From assembly GCA_963776195.1 (NCBI GenBank), contig CAVZMO010000014.1, forward strand, positions 62,001 through 126,000: a stretch of DNA of 64,000 bases. The letters are read 5' to 3'. The DNA comes from CAVZMO01 sp963776195. Its GTDB lineage: Bacteria; Nitrospirota; Thermodesulfovibrionia; Thermodesulfovibrionales; SM23-35. Every line of letters starts with the position of its first letter. Position 1 is the stretch's first letter. The notes beneath the pieces are model-generated. The model made no database searches and was not told where the DNA came from. It was given only the letters and a program-made list of their open reading frames with translations. Both the position numbers and the translations under genes were made by a program. Shown here in pieces: positions 7,200 to 15,846 of this stretch.

Positions 7200-8937
7200 A
7201 TGAAAAGAATAATATATGTGGGAGTCCTGTTTTTAGTCTTTGTGAGTTGTGTCTCTCTGGCGCAGGCAGAAATCCAAAATGCAGACCGTGTTCGGGGCCA
7301 GATTGTTAATGAGGCAATGAAAGGGAGGGTATCAGCTCATCACGCCTGAGGAACTCAAAAAGGAATATCTAATAGATTCGGCAGCGTTTCTTCTTGTAGA
7401 TACAAGGCAGGAGTGGTCGTACCAAATGCAGCATATCCAGGGGGCCTTGCATATTGATTTTGCTCCGACCTGGTGGAACCAATACTCTCCTATGACACGA
7501 TCGGAGATGAAAAAACTTCTCGGCCCGGATAAAAACAAGAAAATTATCTTTTACTGAGACGGTCTAACGTGAGTGCGAAGTCACGGTGCAGCCAGTTTGG
7601 CTGTAAGACTTGGATATAAGAATATATACCGTTTTGCTGAGGGGCTTCCAACATGGAAGGAGATGGGTTTACCCATTGAGGCAGGTCGCGCGTCTTACGC
7701 CGTGTCCGGAGGGCAAAAAGGCATTTCGACTGTTTTTGGAACAGGCTTAATCCTGACGCTCATCGGCGTTTTTCTGGGAGGAATCGCTCTGAATCTTACC
7801 CCCTGCGTATATCCTCTGATCCCGATTACCGCCTCATATTTTGGCGGGAGGAGTGAAACCGGTGAACGTCAGGGATATCTCATTCTGCACGGCTTCCTCT
7901 ATATTCTTGGGCTTTCGGTCATGAACTCGGCCATCGGTATCTCAGCAGCTTTTACCGGCAAACTCATGGGATCAGTTCTCCAGCATCCTGCCGTGCTTAT
8001 CTTTGTTTCATCCGTACTGCTCCTTATGGCGCTTAACTTCTTCGGATTTTGGGAACTCCGGCTGCCAGGTTTCTTGAGTTCCGTCGTATCAAAATCTCAT
8101 ACAGGCTATGCACAATCACTTTTTATGGGACTGACACTCGGCATCGTTGCTGCTCCCTGTATAGGTCCATTTATTATAGGGCTTCTGACTATGGTTGCCC
8201 AGAAGGGCGACCCCCTGTTCGGTTTTCTCATATTCTTTACTCTGAGCATCGGTCTCGGGCTGCCACTTTTTATTCTGTCTCTATTTGCCGGAAATGTAAG
8301 TAAGCTTCCCCGATCCGGAGAATGGTTGATATGGATCAGGAATCTTTTCGGATGGATTATGCTTGCCATGGCTGTATATTTTGTGAAACCATTGTTCCCG
8401 TGGCATGATGCAGGAACCTTCATTCTGGCTTTTATTGCCTTGGCTTCAGGAGTTCATCTGGGTTTTATAAGTAAAACAGGGAAAAACCTGCGGACTTTCG
8501 TCATGATAAAAAGAACTGTCGGTGTTTTTGTGATCGGAGTTTCTCTATTTCTCGCAGGATCTGTCCTCTTACGGGGTCCGGGGGTGTCCTGGCAACCGTA
8601 TTCGCAAGATACGTATACAAAAGCAATAGCTGCCAAAAAACCGATAATCATTGACTTCTATGCAGATTGGTGTACGCCCTGTCGTCAACTGGATAAAAAG
8701 ACATTTCATGACCAGGAAGTTGTAAAAGAATCTGCAAAATTCAGCATGATCAAGGTTGATCTGACGAAAGAAGCCAATCCTGATGTTATGCAACTGTTGA
8801 AAAAATACGATGTTAAGGGTGTCCCGACCGTAATATTCCTTGATTCCAGTGGGAATGAAATAAAAGAATTGCAGATTGTAGACTATGTTCCGGGGAATGA
8901 ATTTTTGCCAAGAATGAAAAAGGCGTCAGGAGAATAG
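7200..8937 (+). CDS. Rhodanese-DsbD fusion with two in-frame TGA (Sec) codons
   Basis: A predicted protein of about 578 residues in four parts. First is a signal peptide (ATG 7200, cleavage near A-Q-A). Next is a rhodanese domain from the Y-Q-L-I-T-P-E-E-L segment to F-A-E-G-L-P-T-W. Then come about eight membrane segments of the DsbD/CcdA core with its Cys pair (L-N-L-T-P-C-V-Y-P and A-A-P-C-I-G-P). Last is a thioredoxin domain with W-C-T-P-C. In the rhodanese active loop the frame reads F-Y-U-D-G-L-T-U-V-R-S-H, with TGA at 7555 and 7570 where relatives have cysteines. Only Cys positions are affected. One extra base near 7323-7329 separates the signal peptide from the rhodanese frame and is probably a sequence error. 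The rhodanese domain takes the place of the usual DsbD alpha domain, so the membrane core may deliver electrons to it in the periplasm. Confidence 0.8.
7588..7605 (+). promoter_or_regulatory. Candidate bacterial SECIS hairpin in the rhodanese gene
   Basis: GCAGCC-AGTTT-GGCTGT forms a six-pair stem (one G-T) with a GU-containing loop. The loop starts about 21 bases after the second TGA (7570) and about 36 bases after the first (7555). That fits bacterial SECIS spacing for both codons, so one hairpin might serve two Sec insertions. Judged by eye. Confidence 0.55.
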
Positions 8938-8944
8938 CTCAAGA

Positions 8945-9655
8945 ATGAAGTTAAAGAAAATAGTCATCTTGATCGTTATTGTCGGCTTAGTTGTGGCAGT
9001 TAAGGTATTTCACCTTGACCAGTTCCTCACTCTTTCATATTTAAAGGGATCGCTGGATAAGTTCAAGGCCCTCTATGAAAACCACAGGGTAATGGTAATT
9101 GCCGGCTATTTTATTATTTACGTTCTTACAACTTCTCTTTCCTTACCCGGCGCTTCTCCATTAGGTATTGCTGGAGGAGCGCTGTTCGGTTTCTGGACAG
9201 CAACGCTCGTAGTTTCTTTCGCGAGTTCCATAGGTGCGACATTGGCATGTTTCGTTTCAAGGTTTCTCTTAAGGGACTGGATACAGAATAAATTCAGTGA
9301 CAAGATTGCCAGGGTCAATGAAGGGATTGAAAAAGAAGGTGCGTTCTATTTATTCACCCTGCGATTAATTCCGGTATTTCCTTTCTGGATGATCAATCTC
9401 GTTATGGGGCTTACGAAAATGTCCCTTATTAAATTTTATTGGGTCTCACAGATAGGAATGCTTCCCGGAACCATGGTTTTTGTGAATGCCGGGAAAGAAC
9501 TGGCGAAGATTGAGTCTCTCAAGGGTATTTTCTCTCCAGGCCTGATCATTTCATTTGCACTCATAGGCATTTTTCCTATAGCGGTAAAGAAACTGGTATC
9601 TTTGTACCGTTCCAGAGGGAAAAAGACTACCGGCGATGCTGGGAATATTTCTTGA
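8945..9655 (+). CDS. TVP38/TMEM64 (VTT-domain) membrane protein
   Basis: A 236-residue inner-membrane protein of the VTT/DedA-like group. It has an N-terminal helix, then the conserved T-S-L-S-L-P-G-A-S-P-L-G-I-A-G-G-A-L-F-G-F block near residues 63-83, the R-L-I-P-V-F-P-F-W-M-I-N block near 138-150, and a C-terminal helix with a basic tail. These proteins are proposed lipid or small-molecule transporters; relatives next to mercury and selenium genes are common, but the substrate is unproven. It starts 7 bases after the rhodanese-DsbD stop and so belongs to the operon. Confidence 0.9.
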   Translation: MKLKKIVILIVIVGLVVAVKVFHLDQFLTLSYLKGSLDKFKALYENHRVMVIAGYFIIYVLTTSLSLPGASPLGIAGGALFGFWTATLVVSFASSIGATLACFVSRFLLRDWIQNKFSDKIARVNEGIEKEGAFYLFTLRLIPVFPFWMINLVMGLTKMSLIKFYWVSQIGMLPGTMVFVNAGKELAKIESLKGIFSPGLIISFALIGIFPIAVKKLVSLYRSRGKKTTGDAGNIS

Positions 9656-9665
9656 GGATATACCT

Positions 9666-9988
9666 ATGGGGAAGTATAAAAAAATAACAAAAGCACGAAA
9701 AATCCTTGGATTAGATGAGTATGCAACATTGAAAGAGATCAAAGACAAGTATCGCGAATTGCTCAAAGAATGGCACCCTGATTTATATAAGAAAAACAAA
9801 GCTATCAGAAAAGAAAAAACTATTGAAATAATCAATGCATACAAGACTATCATGGATTATTGTGAACAGTATCGATTTTCTTTTACCAGTGAAGAATAGA
9901 AAAGTATATCTCTCCCGAAGAACTTTGGGCAAAACAATTTGGGAAAGACCCCATATGGGGTAATTATCAAGATGATGAACCAGAATAA
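9666..9988 (+). CDS. J-domain (DnaJ-like) small protein, frameshifted
   Basis: A short J-domain protein that would stimulate an Hsp70 (DnaK) partner. The W-H-P-D motif sits near residue 39 within a typical four-helix J domain (A-R-K-I-L-G-L-D-E-Y-A-T-L-K-E-I start). The first frame stops at TAG 9897. In the next frame the sequence continues with Y-I-S-P-E-E-L-W-A-K-Q-F-G-K-D-P-I-W-G-N, a tail common in this family, to TAA 9986. One base is therefore missing near 9890-9900, either a sequence error or a real mutation. The start chosen is ATG 9666 with GAGGA upstream; an upstream ATG 9636 overlaps the VTT gene. Confidence 0.75.
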
Positions 9989-10625
9989 CATATTTGAGAA
10001 ATATGCTGAAGAGTATGATGAATGGTTTGATGTCCATCCATGGGTTTATCAATCAGAAGTGCGGGCAGTGAAAATGCTGCTGCCTCAGAGTGGTAAAGGG
10101 GTTGAAATCGGAACCGGTACAGGAAGATTTTCAGTTCCGTTTGGTATAACAGTCGGTGTTGAGCCTTCAAGAGAAATGGCTGAAATTGCAAGAAGCCGGG
10201 GAATTACCGTATACGATTCAAAAGCAGAGCATATGCCATTTGATGACAATGCATTCGACTTTGTATTAATGGTAACAACAATCTGCTTTCTTGAAGATCC
10301 ATTACAAGCGTTGAAAGAAATAAGAAGGATTCTTCGCCCTGCCGGCAAGATAATCATCGGTATGCTCGACAAAGACAGCCCTCTTGGCAATCTGTATGAA
10401 GCAAAGAAGGATGGCAGCAAGTTTTTTAAGCATGCTGTGTTTTATTCGGTCGATCAGGTCCTGGAGTGGCTTAAAACATTAGAATACGATCATATTCAGG
10501 CTCTCCAAACAATCTTTAATAAACCGGAAGAAATAACCGCTTTAGAGCCGATAAGAGAAGGATATGGAGAGGGATTTTTCGTTGTCATTTCTGCTCAAAA
10601 AGAAGAGACAATTTCAAGGAGGTAG
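9972..10625 (+). CDS. Class I SAM-dependent methyltransferase
   Basis: A 217-residue Rossmann-fold methyltransferase of the Methyltransf_11 type. Motif I is V-E-I-G-T-G-T-G-R-F near residue 41, motif II V-G-V-E-P-S, and the D-F-V-L-M-V-T-T-I-C-F-L-E-D-P post-motif; I-R-R-I-L-R-P-A-G-K-I-I is motif IV-V. The start is ATG 9972 or 9975, overlapping the end of the J-protein gene; a start at 9939 lies inside that gene. Substrate unknown. The operon context (ArsR, thiol proteins, radical SAM enzyme) would allow a metal(loid) or small-molecule substrate, but the C-x-C arrangement of arsenite methyltransferases is not present. Confidence 0.85.
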   Translation: MMNQNNIFEKYAEEYDEWFDVHPWVYQSEVRAVKMLLPQSGKGVEIGTGTGRFSVPFGITVGVEPSREMAEIARSRGITVYDSKAEHMPFDDNAFDFVLMVTTICFLEDPLQALKEIRRILRPAGKIIIGMLDKDSPLGNLYEAKKDGSKFFKHAVFYSVDQVLEWLKTLEYDHIQALQTIFNKPEEITALEPIREGYGEGFFVVISAQKEETISRR

Positions 10626-10630
10626 TTCAG

Positions 10631-11624
10631 TTGGTAAGGGAGATCATTACGAAATCGTTAGACGGAAACATGCTGACCGAAGAAGAGATTGCTTCATTAT
10701 TTAAGGTTCCCCTGTTCTCTGAAGAATCGGCGATCATCATTTCAGCATCCCGAAAAAAGAGCGAGTCGGCAAGCAGCGGGTTAGCAGAGGTTCATGCACA
10801 GGTGGGATTGAATATAGCCCCATGTCCCAAGAACTGTGCTTTCTGTTCTTTCGCAGCCAGAAATAAGGTTTTCACTGAAAAGATTGAGATTTCGGTCGAT
10901 GAAGCTGTTCAAAAAGCACGGCAGTTCGAAACCGACGGAGCAAATGCCGTGTTTGTTATGAGCACAGCGGATTACCTATTTGAAAAGTTTATCGATATTT
11001 CCCAAGAAATCAGAAAATCTCTTCATTCAGAAACAATACTTGTTGCAAATGTCGGTGATTTCACAAAAGAAGAGGCAAGAAAATTGAAAGATACCGGGTT
11101 CTCGGGCATTTATCATGCTGTCCGACTGGGAGAAGGAAGAGATACGAACATCCAGGTTGAAACAAGGCTGGAGACATTTAGAAATGCGAGAGAAGTCGGT
11201 TTGTCATTAGGAACGTGTGTAGAACCGGTTGGGAATGAACACAGCGTTGAGGAATTAGTAGAAAAAACAATTATCACCCGTGATGCGCAAACCCGTATAC
11301 AGTGGGTCAGCAAGACGCATACCCATCCCGAATACCAAAATGGCGGAATACGGCATCGTCAGCGAGGCCAGGATGGCGCATATACTTGCTGTTGTGAGAT
11401 TGGCTCTTGGATATGATATCCCAGGGAATTGTACTCATGAGCCTAATGTTATAGGGGCAGCAGCAGGAGCGAATCTCCTGTGGGCTGAGGCTGGATCTAA
11501 CCCCCGTGATACGGAGAAGGAAACGGAAGGCAAACGTGGCATGACTGTAAGGGATTGTATAAGAGTATTAGAAGAAGCAGAATGGAAAGTTCTTCAAGGT
11601 CCGTCAAAATTCTATGGAGCATAG
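10631..11624 (+). CDS. BioB/HydE-like radical SAM enzyme, frameshifted
   Basis: About 330 residues of a radical SAM protein related to biotin synthase. The cluster-binding motif C-P-K-N-C-A-F-C (CxxxCxxC) lies near residue 54-61. The barrel continues with V-F-V-M-S-T-A-D-Y and C-V-E-P-V-G-N-E-H, then, in another frame from about 11280, P-V-Y-S-G-S-A-R-R-I-P and a C-terminal H-E-P-N-V-I-G-A-A-A-G-A-N-L-L-W-A-E-A-G segment typical of BioB-like enzymes. One extra base near 11274-11285 splits it. The start is TTG 10631 with AAGGAGG eight bases upstream. It follows the methyltransferase by five bases. Its reaction is unknown. Confidence 0.8.
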
Positions 11625-11880
11625 ACTATTCATTTTGGCCATGCCGACGGAAGCAGAGGCGGAGCCTCTCAAACGGCAGTTCATATTAAAAGTGAGCATA
11701 TTGACTTACCAAATTTCCTTCTGAAGCCAACCGGCGTTTCACAGAAATTAGCCGACTTATTTGGGCATAAAGATAATCATTTCCCAGCCAGCTCTACTTT
11801 TTCAGATAAATATTTTCTGAAGGCAGACAATGAAGGGCGTATTCGATCATTCAAGGATGGACTCTTTAAAAAAACTTAAC
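11625..11880 (+). pseudogene. Fragment of an uncharacterised protein
   Basis: Directly after the radical SAM stop, frame 3 is open for 84 residues without a start codon. It reads like the middle of a larger protein, with segments such as H-I-K-S-E-H-I-D-L-P-N-F-L-L-K-P and F-S-D-K-Y-F-L-K. This pattern resembles the cytoplasmic part of DUF3137-like membrane proteins, but I am not sure. Both ends are missing. It marks a likely deletion or recombination junction next to the truncated start of the permease gene. Confidence 0.5.
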
Positions 11881-11946
11881 TCGAAACCTGTAAAAAGAAG
11901 AAGATGTTATATTATGAGAGGTCGTTATGAATAATCTATCGCAGGG

Positions 11947-12887
11947 ATGACACCATTAAAGCATACCTTTTCAAAAGAGTCCTTCTCCTCATCCCTCTTT
12001 TATTCGGAATCACGCTCCTAACTTTTACCCTCACGAAGGCACTGCCCGGTGACCCTGCTTTAAGTATGGTCGGTGAAAGGGCGCAGCCGGAGGTGATCGA
12101 GAAGATAAGAAAAGAACTCGGTTCGGACAAAAATGTCTTAATCCAATATTTCGGATATATAAAATTATTGCTTAAGGGAGAGTTCGGACGTTCTTATTAC
12201 ACCAACAGAAAAGTATTCGATGATCTCCTTCTAAAATTTCCGAATACCTTTAAATTGGCATTGGGCGCTATGTTTATCGCCGTCCCTGCGGGTTTGTTCC
12301 TCGGCTTTCTTTCAGCGGTGAAGAAAGATACTTTGACGGACAGGTTCATGTCATCGATCTCCGTGGCAGGTCTGAGTATCCCTGTTTTCTGGAGCGGTCT
12401 GTTGATCATGCTTTTCTTCAGCCTCCGTCTCAAACTCCTTCCCCCGTCCGGTACGGGGGACATCAGGTTTCTTATACTCCCGTCCTTGACACTTTCCCTT
12501 CCCGCTCTTGCGGTCATATCGAGGGTTACGAGAACAGCGGTACTCGAAATCCTCGATGAGCCTTTTATCGCTACAGCCAGGGCAAAGGGCCTGTCGGAGA
12601 CCAGAATAAATATGGTCCACATATTTAAAAATATATTAATACCCATCATAACGGTAATAGGTCTTGATTTCGGAAGTTATTTGAACGGAGCGGTATTGAC
12701 CGAAACAATATTCGGTTGGGACGGAATAGGGAGGTTCACCATGGAGGGAATAATCAAGAGGGATTATCCCGTGATAATGGGGTGCGTGATAACAGGGACC
12801 TTCCTGTTCGTCATTGTCAATCTGCTGGTCGATGTCCTTTACCATTACCTCGACCCGAGGATAAGGTTCAATGAAGACGGCAGGTAA
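11947..12887 (+). CDS. Dipeptide/oligopeptide ABC permease, DppB type
   Basis: An inner-membrane permease with about six helices. The family start K-R-V-L-L-L-I-P-L-L-F-G-I-T-L-L and the A-L-P-G-D-P-A box are visible from 11970. The EAA-like loop R-T-A-V-L-E-I-L-D-E-P-F-I-A-T-A-R-A-K-G lies near residues 195-215. No in-frame start lies upstream of the conserved N-terminus: ATG 11947 is one base out of frame, so either a base is lost near 11953 or the 5' end was replaced. An annotation starting at ATG 12066 would lose the first helix. The gene overlaps the next permease by 17 bases. Its binding protein is probably the one at 3-659. Confidence 0.85.
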
Positions 12888-13674
12888 GGTCGCTACAGCC
12901 GTACTGCTCGCATTATCTCTGCTTTCTCTCTTTGCACCGAAAATATCCGGACACGATCCGGACAGAATAGACCTTGAGACACTCAAGGAAGCGCCGGGTT
13001 TTCAGCACCTGATGGGTACCGATAACAAGGGAAGGGATATCTTATCGAGGGTACTTCACGGAGGCAGAATATCACTAAGTATTTCTCTGGCAGCCGCGGT
13101 CTCATCTATGGGGATCGGGCTCGTAATAGGCCTCTGTTCGGGATATTTCGGGGGTAAAATCGATTTAGCGATCATGGCGTTTGTAGACCTGATACTCTCA
13201 TTCCCCGCCCTCCTTCTCGCTATAGGGATATCCATCATATTCCCTCCCGGAATTTATACGGTCATGATAGCCATCGTCTCGGTCGGATGGGCATCCTTTG
13301 CAAGACTCATCAGGGGACATATTATGGTTTTAAGGGAAGCCACCTTTGTGGAGGCTGCAAGGTCGATAGGATGCAGTAATATGAGGATTGTCTTCACCCA
13401 TCTCATGCCCCAGTGCGTTCCATTGCTGCTTGTCATGGGAGGTCTCAAGATGGGAGGTTATATTCTGACGGAGGCATCGCTAAGTTTCCTGGGGTTGGGT
13501 GCTCAACCCCCGACAGCGACATGGGGATCGATGATAAATGCATACAGGGCTTATATTTCGTCAGCGCCCTGGATGGTATTCTTTCCAGGGCTTATGATCG
13601 CGATTACGGTTCTTTGCTTCAACATCCTGGGTGATACGCTACGAGACAAATACGGTTTGAAGATAAAAGGATAG
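12871..13674 (+). CDS. Dipeptide/oligopeptide ABC permease, DppC type
   Basis: A 267-residue permease, second subunit of the importer. Family marks: H-L-M-G-T-D-N-K-G-R-D-I-L-S-R near residue 46, five to six membrane segments, and the R-E-A-T-F-V-E-A-A-R-S-I-G EAA loop near residue 155. It overlaps the dppB-like gene by 17 bases, so the two are translationally coupled. No ATPase genes (DppD/DppF) follow; a DksA-like gene on the other strand comes next. The ATPases must be encoded elsewhere or upstream of the window. Confidence 0.92.
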   Translation: MKTAGKVATAVLLALSLLSLFAPKISGHDPDRIDLETLKEAPGFQHLMGTDNKGRDILSRVLHGGRISLSISLAAAVSSMGIGLVIGLCSGYFGGKIDLAIMAFVDLILSFPALLLAIGISIIFPPGIYTVMIAIVSVGWASFARLIRGHIMVLREATFVEAARSIGCSNMRIVFTHLMPQCVPLLLVMGGLKMGGYILTEASLSFLGLGAQPPTATWGSMINAYRAYISSAPWMVFFPGLMIAITVLCFNILGDTLRDKYGLKIKG

Positions 13675-13700
13675 AGGCACAGAGAATAAAGAAGGGTGGA

Positions 13701-14126
13701 TTACTTCTCCGTGAATTTTTCCTCCTCTTCCTGTAACGTCTTACATTCGATACACATCGAAGTAACAGGCCTCGCTTCCAGCCTTTTGATGTTGATGTCC
13801 AGCCCGCACTTATCGCATATGCCGAAAATACCCTGGTCTATTCTTTCTATCGCCTCTTCGATCTTCTTGAGAAGTTTGCGCTCTCTCCCCTTCAGTCTGA
13901 GCATGAAGTTTCTGTCTATCTCCGCAGTCGCCTGATCGCCAAGGTCGGCAAATACGGTCTGACCGGGGAGCTCATTCAATGCTTCAAGCGCTCCGACCAA
14001 CAGTTCTTTTTTCTGTACAATGAGCTTCTTTTTTATCTCCTGTATCTTCTTCTCCCGCTGGTTCAATTTCACCGTTTTCTTAGGCTGCGATTTAATAGTT
14101 TCTTTAGCACTCAGTTTTTTTGCCAT
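13701..14126 (-). CDS. DksA/TraR-family C4 zinc-finger regulator
   Basis: A 141-residue protein with a basic N-terminus, a coiled-coil region (about 25-90) and a C-terminal C4 zinc finger, C-D-K-C ... C-I-E-C near residues 106-128. This is the layout of DksA/TraR proteins, which enter the RNA polymerase secondary channel and modulate the ppGpp response. The coiled-coil tip carries acidic residues near D-L-G-D-Q-A. The start ATG 14126 has a GAGCTC-type, rather weak ribosome site. It is convergent with the permease gene (26-base gap). Confidence 0.9.
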   Translation of the reverse strand: MAKKLSAKETIKSQPKKTVKLNQREKKIQEIKKKLIVQKKELLVGALEALNELPGQTVFADLGDQATAEIDRNFMLRLKGRERKLLKKIEEAIERIDQGIFGICDKCGLDINIKRLEARPVTSMCIECKTLQEEEEKFTEK

Positions 14127-14235
14127 AAGAGCTCCTCAAAATGAAAGTGTCCATTAGGTTAACAGAAAAAAGCAATCTTAGTCAATGCAGCTTTTTGATC
14201 AGAAAAGCAATGTTCCATGCAGGAATCAGCAGAGA

Positions 14236-14442
14236 TTATTGCACTCCGCTATATTGTTTCTCACAGTCATCTCCTCGATAATCCGGCGTTTTGTTTTGAC
14301 CCGGAGCGGTTGTGAAATAATGGTGTAACGACACTAAAATGATAAGTGTGGTCCCGAAAATAGACAGCGGATAAATGTTTTCCTTAAGAACATCCTGCAA
14401 ATAGCGGCCCATCCGAAATGGTCGTGCAGACATGACGTGCAA
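14236..14442 (-). CDS. Possible small single-span membrane protein
   Basis: A frame of 68 codons; a start at the internal M-G-R-Y (about 14412) would give 58 residues. It contains one hydrophobic segment, I-Y-P-L-S-I-F-G-T-T-L-I-I-L-V-S-L, then a polar tail with P-D-Y-R-G-D-D-C. No ribosome site is evident and no family is recognised. It lies in the 485-base gap between the DksA-like and YchF-like genes, which otherwise shows nothing. Confidence 0.3.
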   Translation of the reverse strand: MHVMSARPFRMGRYLQDVLKENIYPLSIFGTTLIILVSLHHYFTTAPGQNKTPDYRGDDCEKQYSGVQ

Positions 14443-14611
14443 TGGTCACTTATTCGCAACAACAATGCCCCGTTGTCGCGAGTGGTCCATTTCTTAGAAC
14501 ACATGAAAACAACCGATCTCAGAGAGCTATATAATGACCCCGTTGTCCCGGCAAGCACCAAGCCCTTTATTTACAGAGAAATTTCAGATAGGGAAAGTGA
14601 TGAATTTAACT

Positions 14612-15691
14612 CTACACATTGAACCTGAAATTGATGATATCTCCGTCCTTCACCTCGTAGGTCTTTCCCTCCAGCCTCAAAAGGCCTTTTTCCTTTGCAG
14701 CTTGCATGCTGCCGGCAGAGATGAAATCCTCGTATGAAATGACTTCAGCCCGAATGAATCCCCTTTCTATGTCGGAGTGGATTTTTCCGGCGGCAGAAAG
14801 GGCATGGATTTGTTTCCTTACGGTCCATGCTTTTACTTCATCTTCTCCAACCGTGAAGAACGAGATAAGACCGAGGATTGCATAACATGTGTGAATGAGT
14901 TTGTTGGACGCGGGTTCATCAATTCCGAGTTCCTCAAGAAACGGTTCCTTCTCGCCCGCGGAAAGCTGAGCAATCTCCATTTCTATCTTTCCACACAAGG
15001 TTATAACGGAGAGTGACGGAAACCGGGTTTGGAGGGTTGATTGCAGATTTCTTATGTGATCGGTATTCAGATCTTTTTCTCGAATATTCAGGACCAGCAC
15101 CTCAGGCTTCGTGGAAAGAAACTGTAACGGTTTCATTGCGATTTTTTCTTCATCGCTGAATTGAACGTCCCTGAGAGCGGTCTCTTTTTCAAGGTATTCT
15201 TTGCACTTGAGAAGCAGTCTTTTTTCGGTCTCATTCGGTTTCTTCCCGCGTTTTGCGCCCTGCTCCATCCTTTCAAGGCGTTTCTCTACCAGATCGAGGT
15301 CGCCGAATATCAACTCGAGTTCAATCGTCTCTGCGTCGCGCGCCGCGTCAACCGTTTCCAGCGGATGGATTATCGCATCATCAGGAAAAAACCTGACCAC
15401 CTGCACGACGGCATCCGCATCTTTTATCAAATCGAAAACCTTTCTGTTCTGCTCCATATCACCCTTGGTCATTCCGATGTAGTCAACATATTCGATCGTA
15501 GCGTATGTGGTTTTCTTAGGCCTGAATATCTCAAAAAGTTTATCAATCCTGGCATCCGGTATCTTTACTATGCCCCTATTGGGCTCTCCGGACGTTGACG
15601 GATACAGCGTCGTCTCAATGTTTTGGCCTGTGAGGGCATTAAAAACCGTTGTCTTTCCTGAATTCGATAGTCCGATGACCGATACTTTCAA
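14612..15691 (-). CDS. YchF/OLA1-like Obg-family GTPase
   Basis: A 359-residue P-loop NTPase of the YchF group. Walker A is G-L-S-N-S-G-K-T-T at residues 7-15 (classic YchF has N-V-G-K-S here, so this is a divergent branch), switch I/II area V-D-Y-I-G-M near 67, and the N-x-x-E-type base-recognition site L-N-I-R-E-K near 202. The C-terminal TGS domain contains G-E-D-E-V-K-A-W-T and the family ending I-N-F-R-F-N-V. These ATP/GTPases bind ribosomes and stress factors. The start ATG 15691 has AGGGAGG upstream. Single-gene unit. Confidence 0.9.
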   Translation of the reverse strand: MKVSVIGLSNSGKTTVFNALTGQNIETTLYPSTSGEPNRGIVKIPDARIDKLFEIFRPKKTTYATIEYVDYIGMTKGDMEQNRKVFDLIKDADAVVQVVRFFPDDAIIHPLETVDAARDAETIELELIFGDLDLVEKRLERMEQGAKRGKKPNETEKRLLLKCKEYLEKETALRDVQFSDEEKIAMKPLQFLSTKPEVLVLNIREKDLNTDHIRNLQSTLQTRFPSLSVITLCGKIEMEIAQLSAGEKEPFLEELGIDEPASNKLIHTCYAILGLISFFTVGEDEVKAWTVRKQIHALSAAGKIHSDIERGFIRAEVISYEDFISAGSMQAAKEKGLLRLEGKTYEVKDGDIINFRFNV

Positions 15692-15782
15692 TCTGTCCTC
15701 CCTTTAGCATGTCTGAAATGCGAGTGCTGAACGCTTGTGGCTGCCGGCGACGTCGTCTCTTATGAACTTCTTAGAGCTTTGT

Positions 15783-15810
15783 TTGACTAATTAAGAATAC
15801 GTGTTATATT
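15783..15810 (+). promoter_or_regulatory. Promoter of the htrA-like gene
   Basis: TTGACT (15783-15788) and TATATT (15805-15810) with a 16-base spacer, about 35 bases before the start codon. The flanking AT-rich stretch contains small inverted TTATA/TATAA motifs. Confidence 0.6.
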
Positions 15811-15846
15811 AATAACTAAATATAATAACACAATACAGGAGGCGAG

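Noticed and set aside
4714..7572. Alternative genetic code with TGA as a sense codon
   Set aside because: Several genes here end in TGA at the expected family C-terminus (e.g. 657, 6770), and in-frame TGA occurs only at Cys/Sec positions of redox genes.
7555..7572. Reading the two TGA codons as ordinary pseudogene stops
   Set aside because: Both hit only conserved Cys sites, the rest of the frame is intact for about 550 codons, and a SECIS-like hairpin follows; another thioredoxin-like gene and selD show the same feature.
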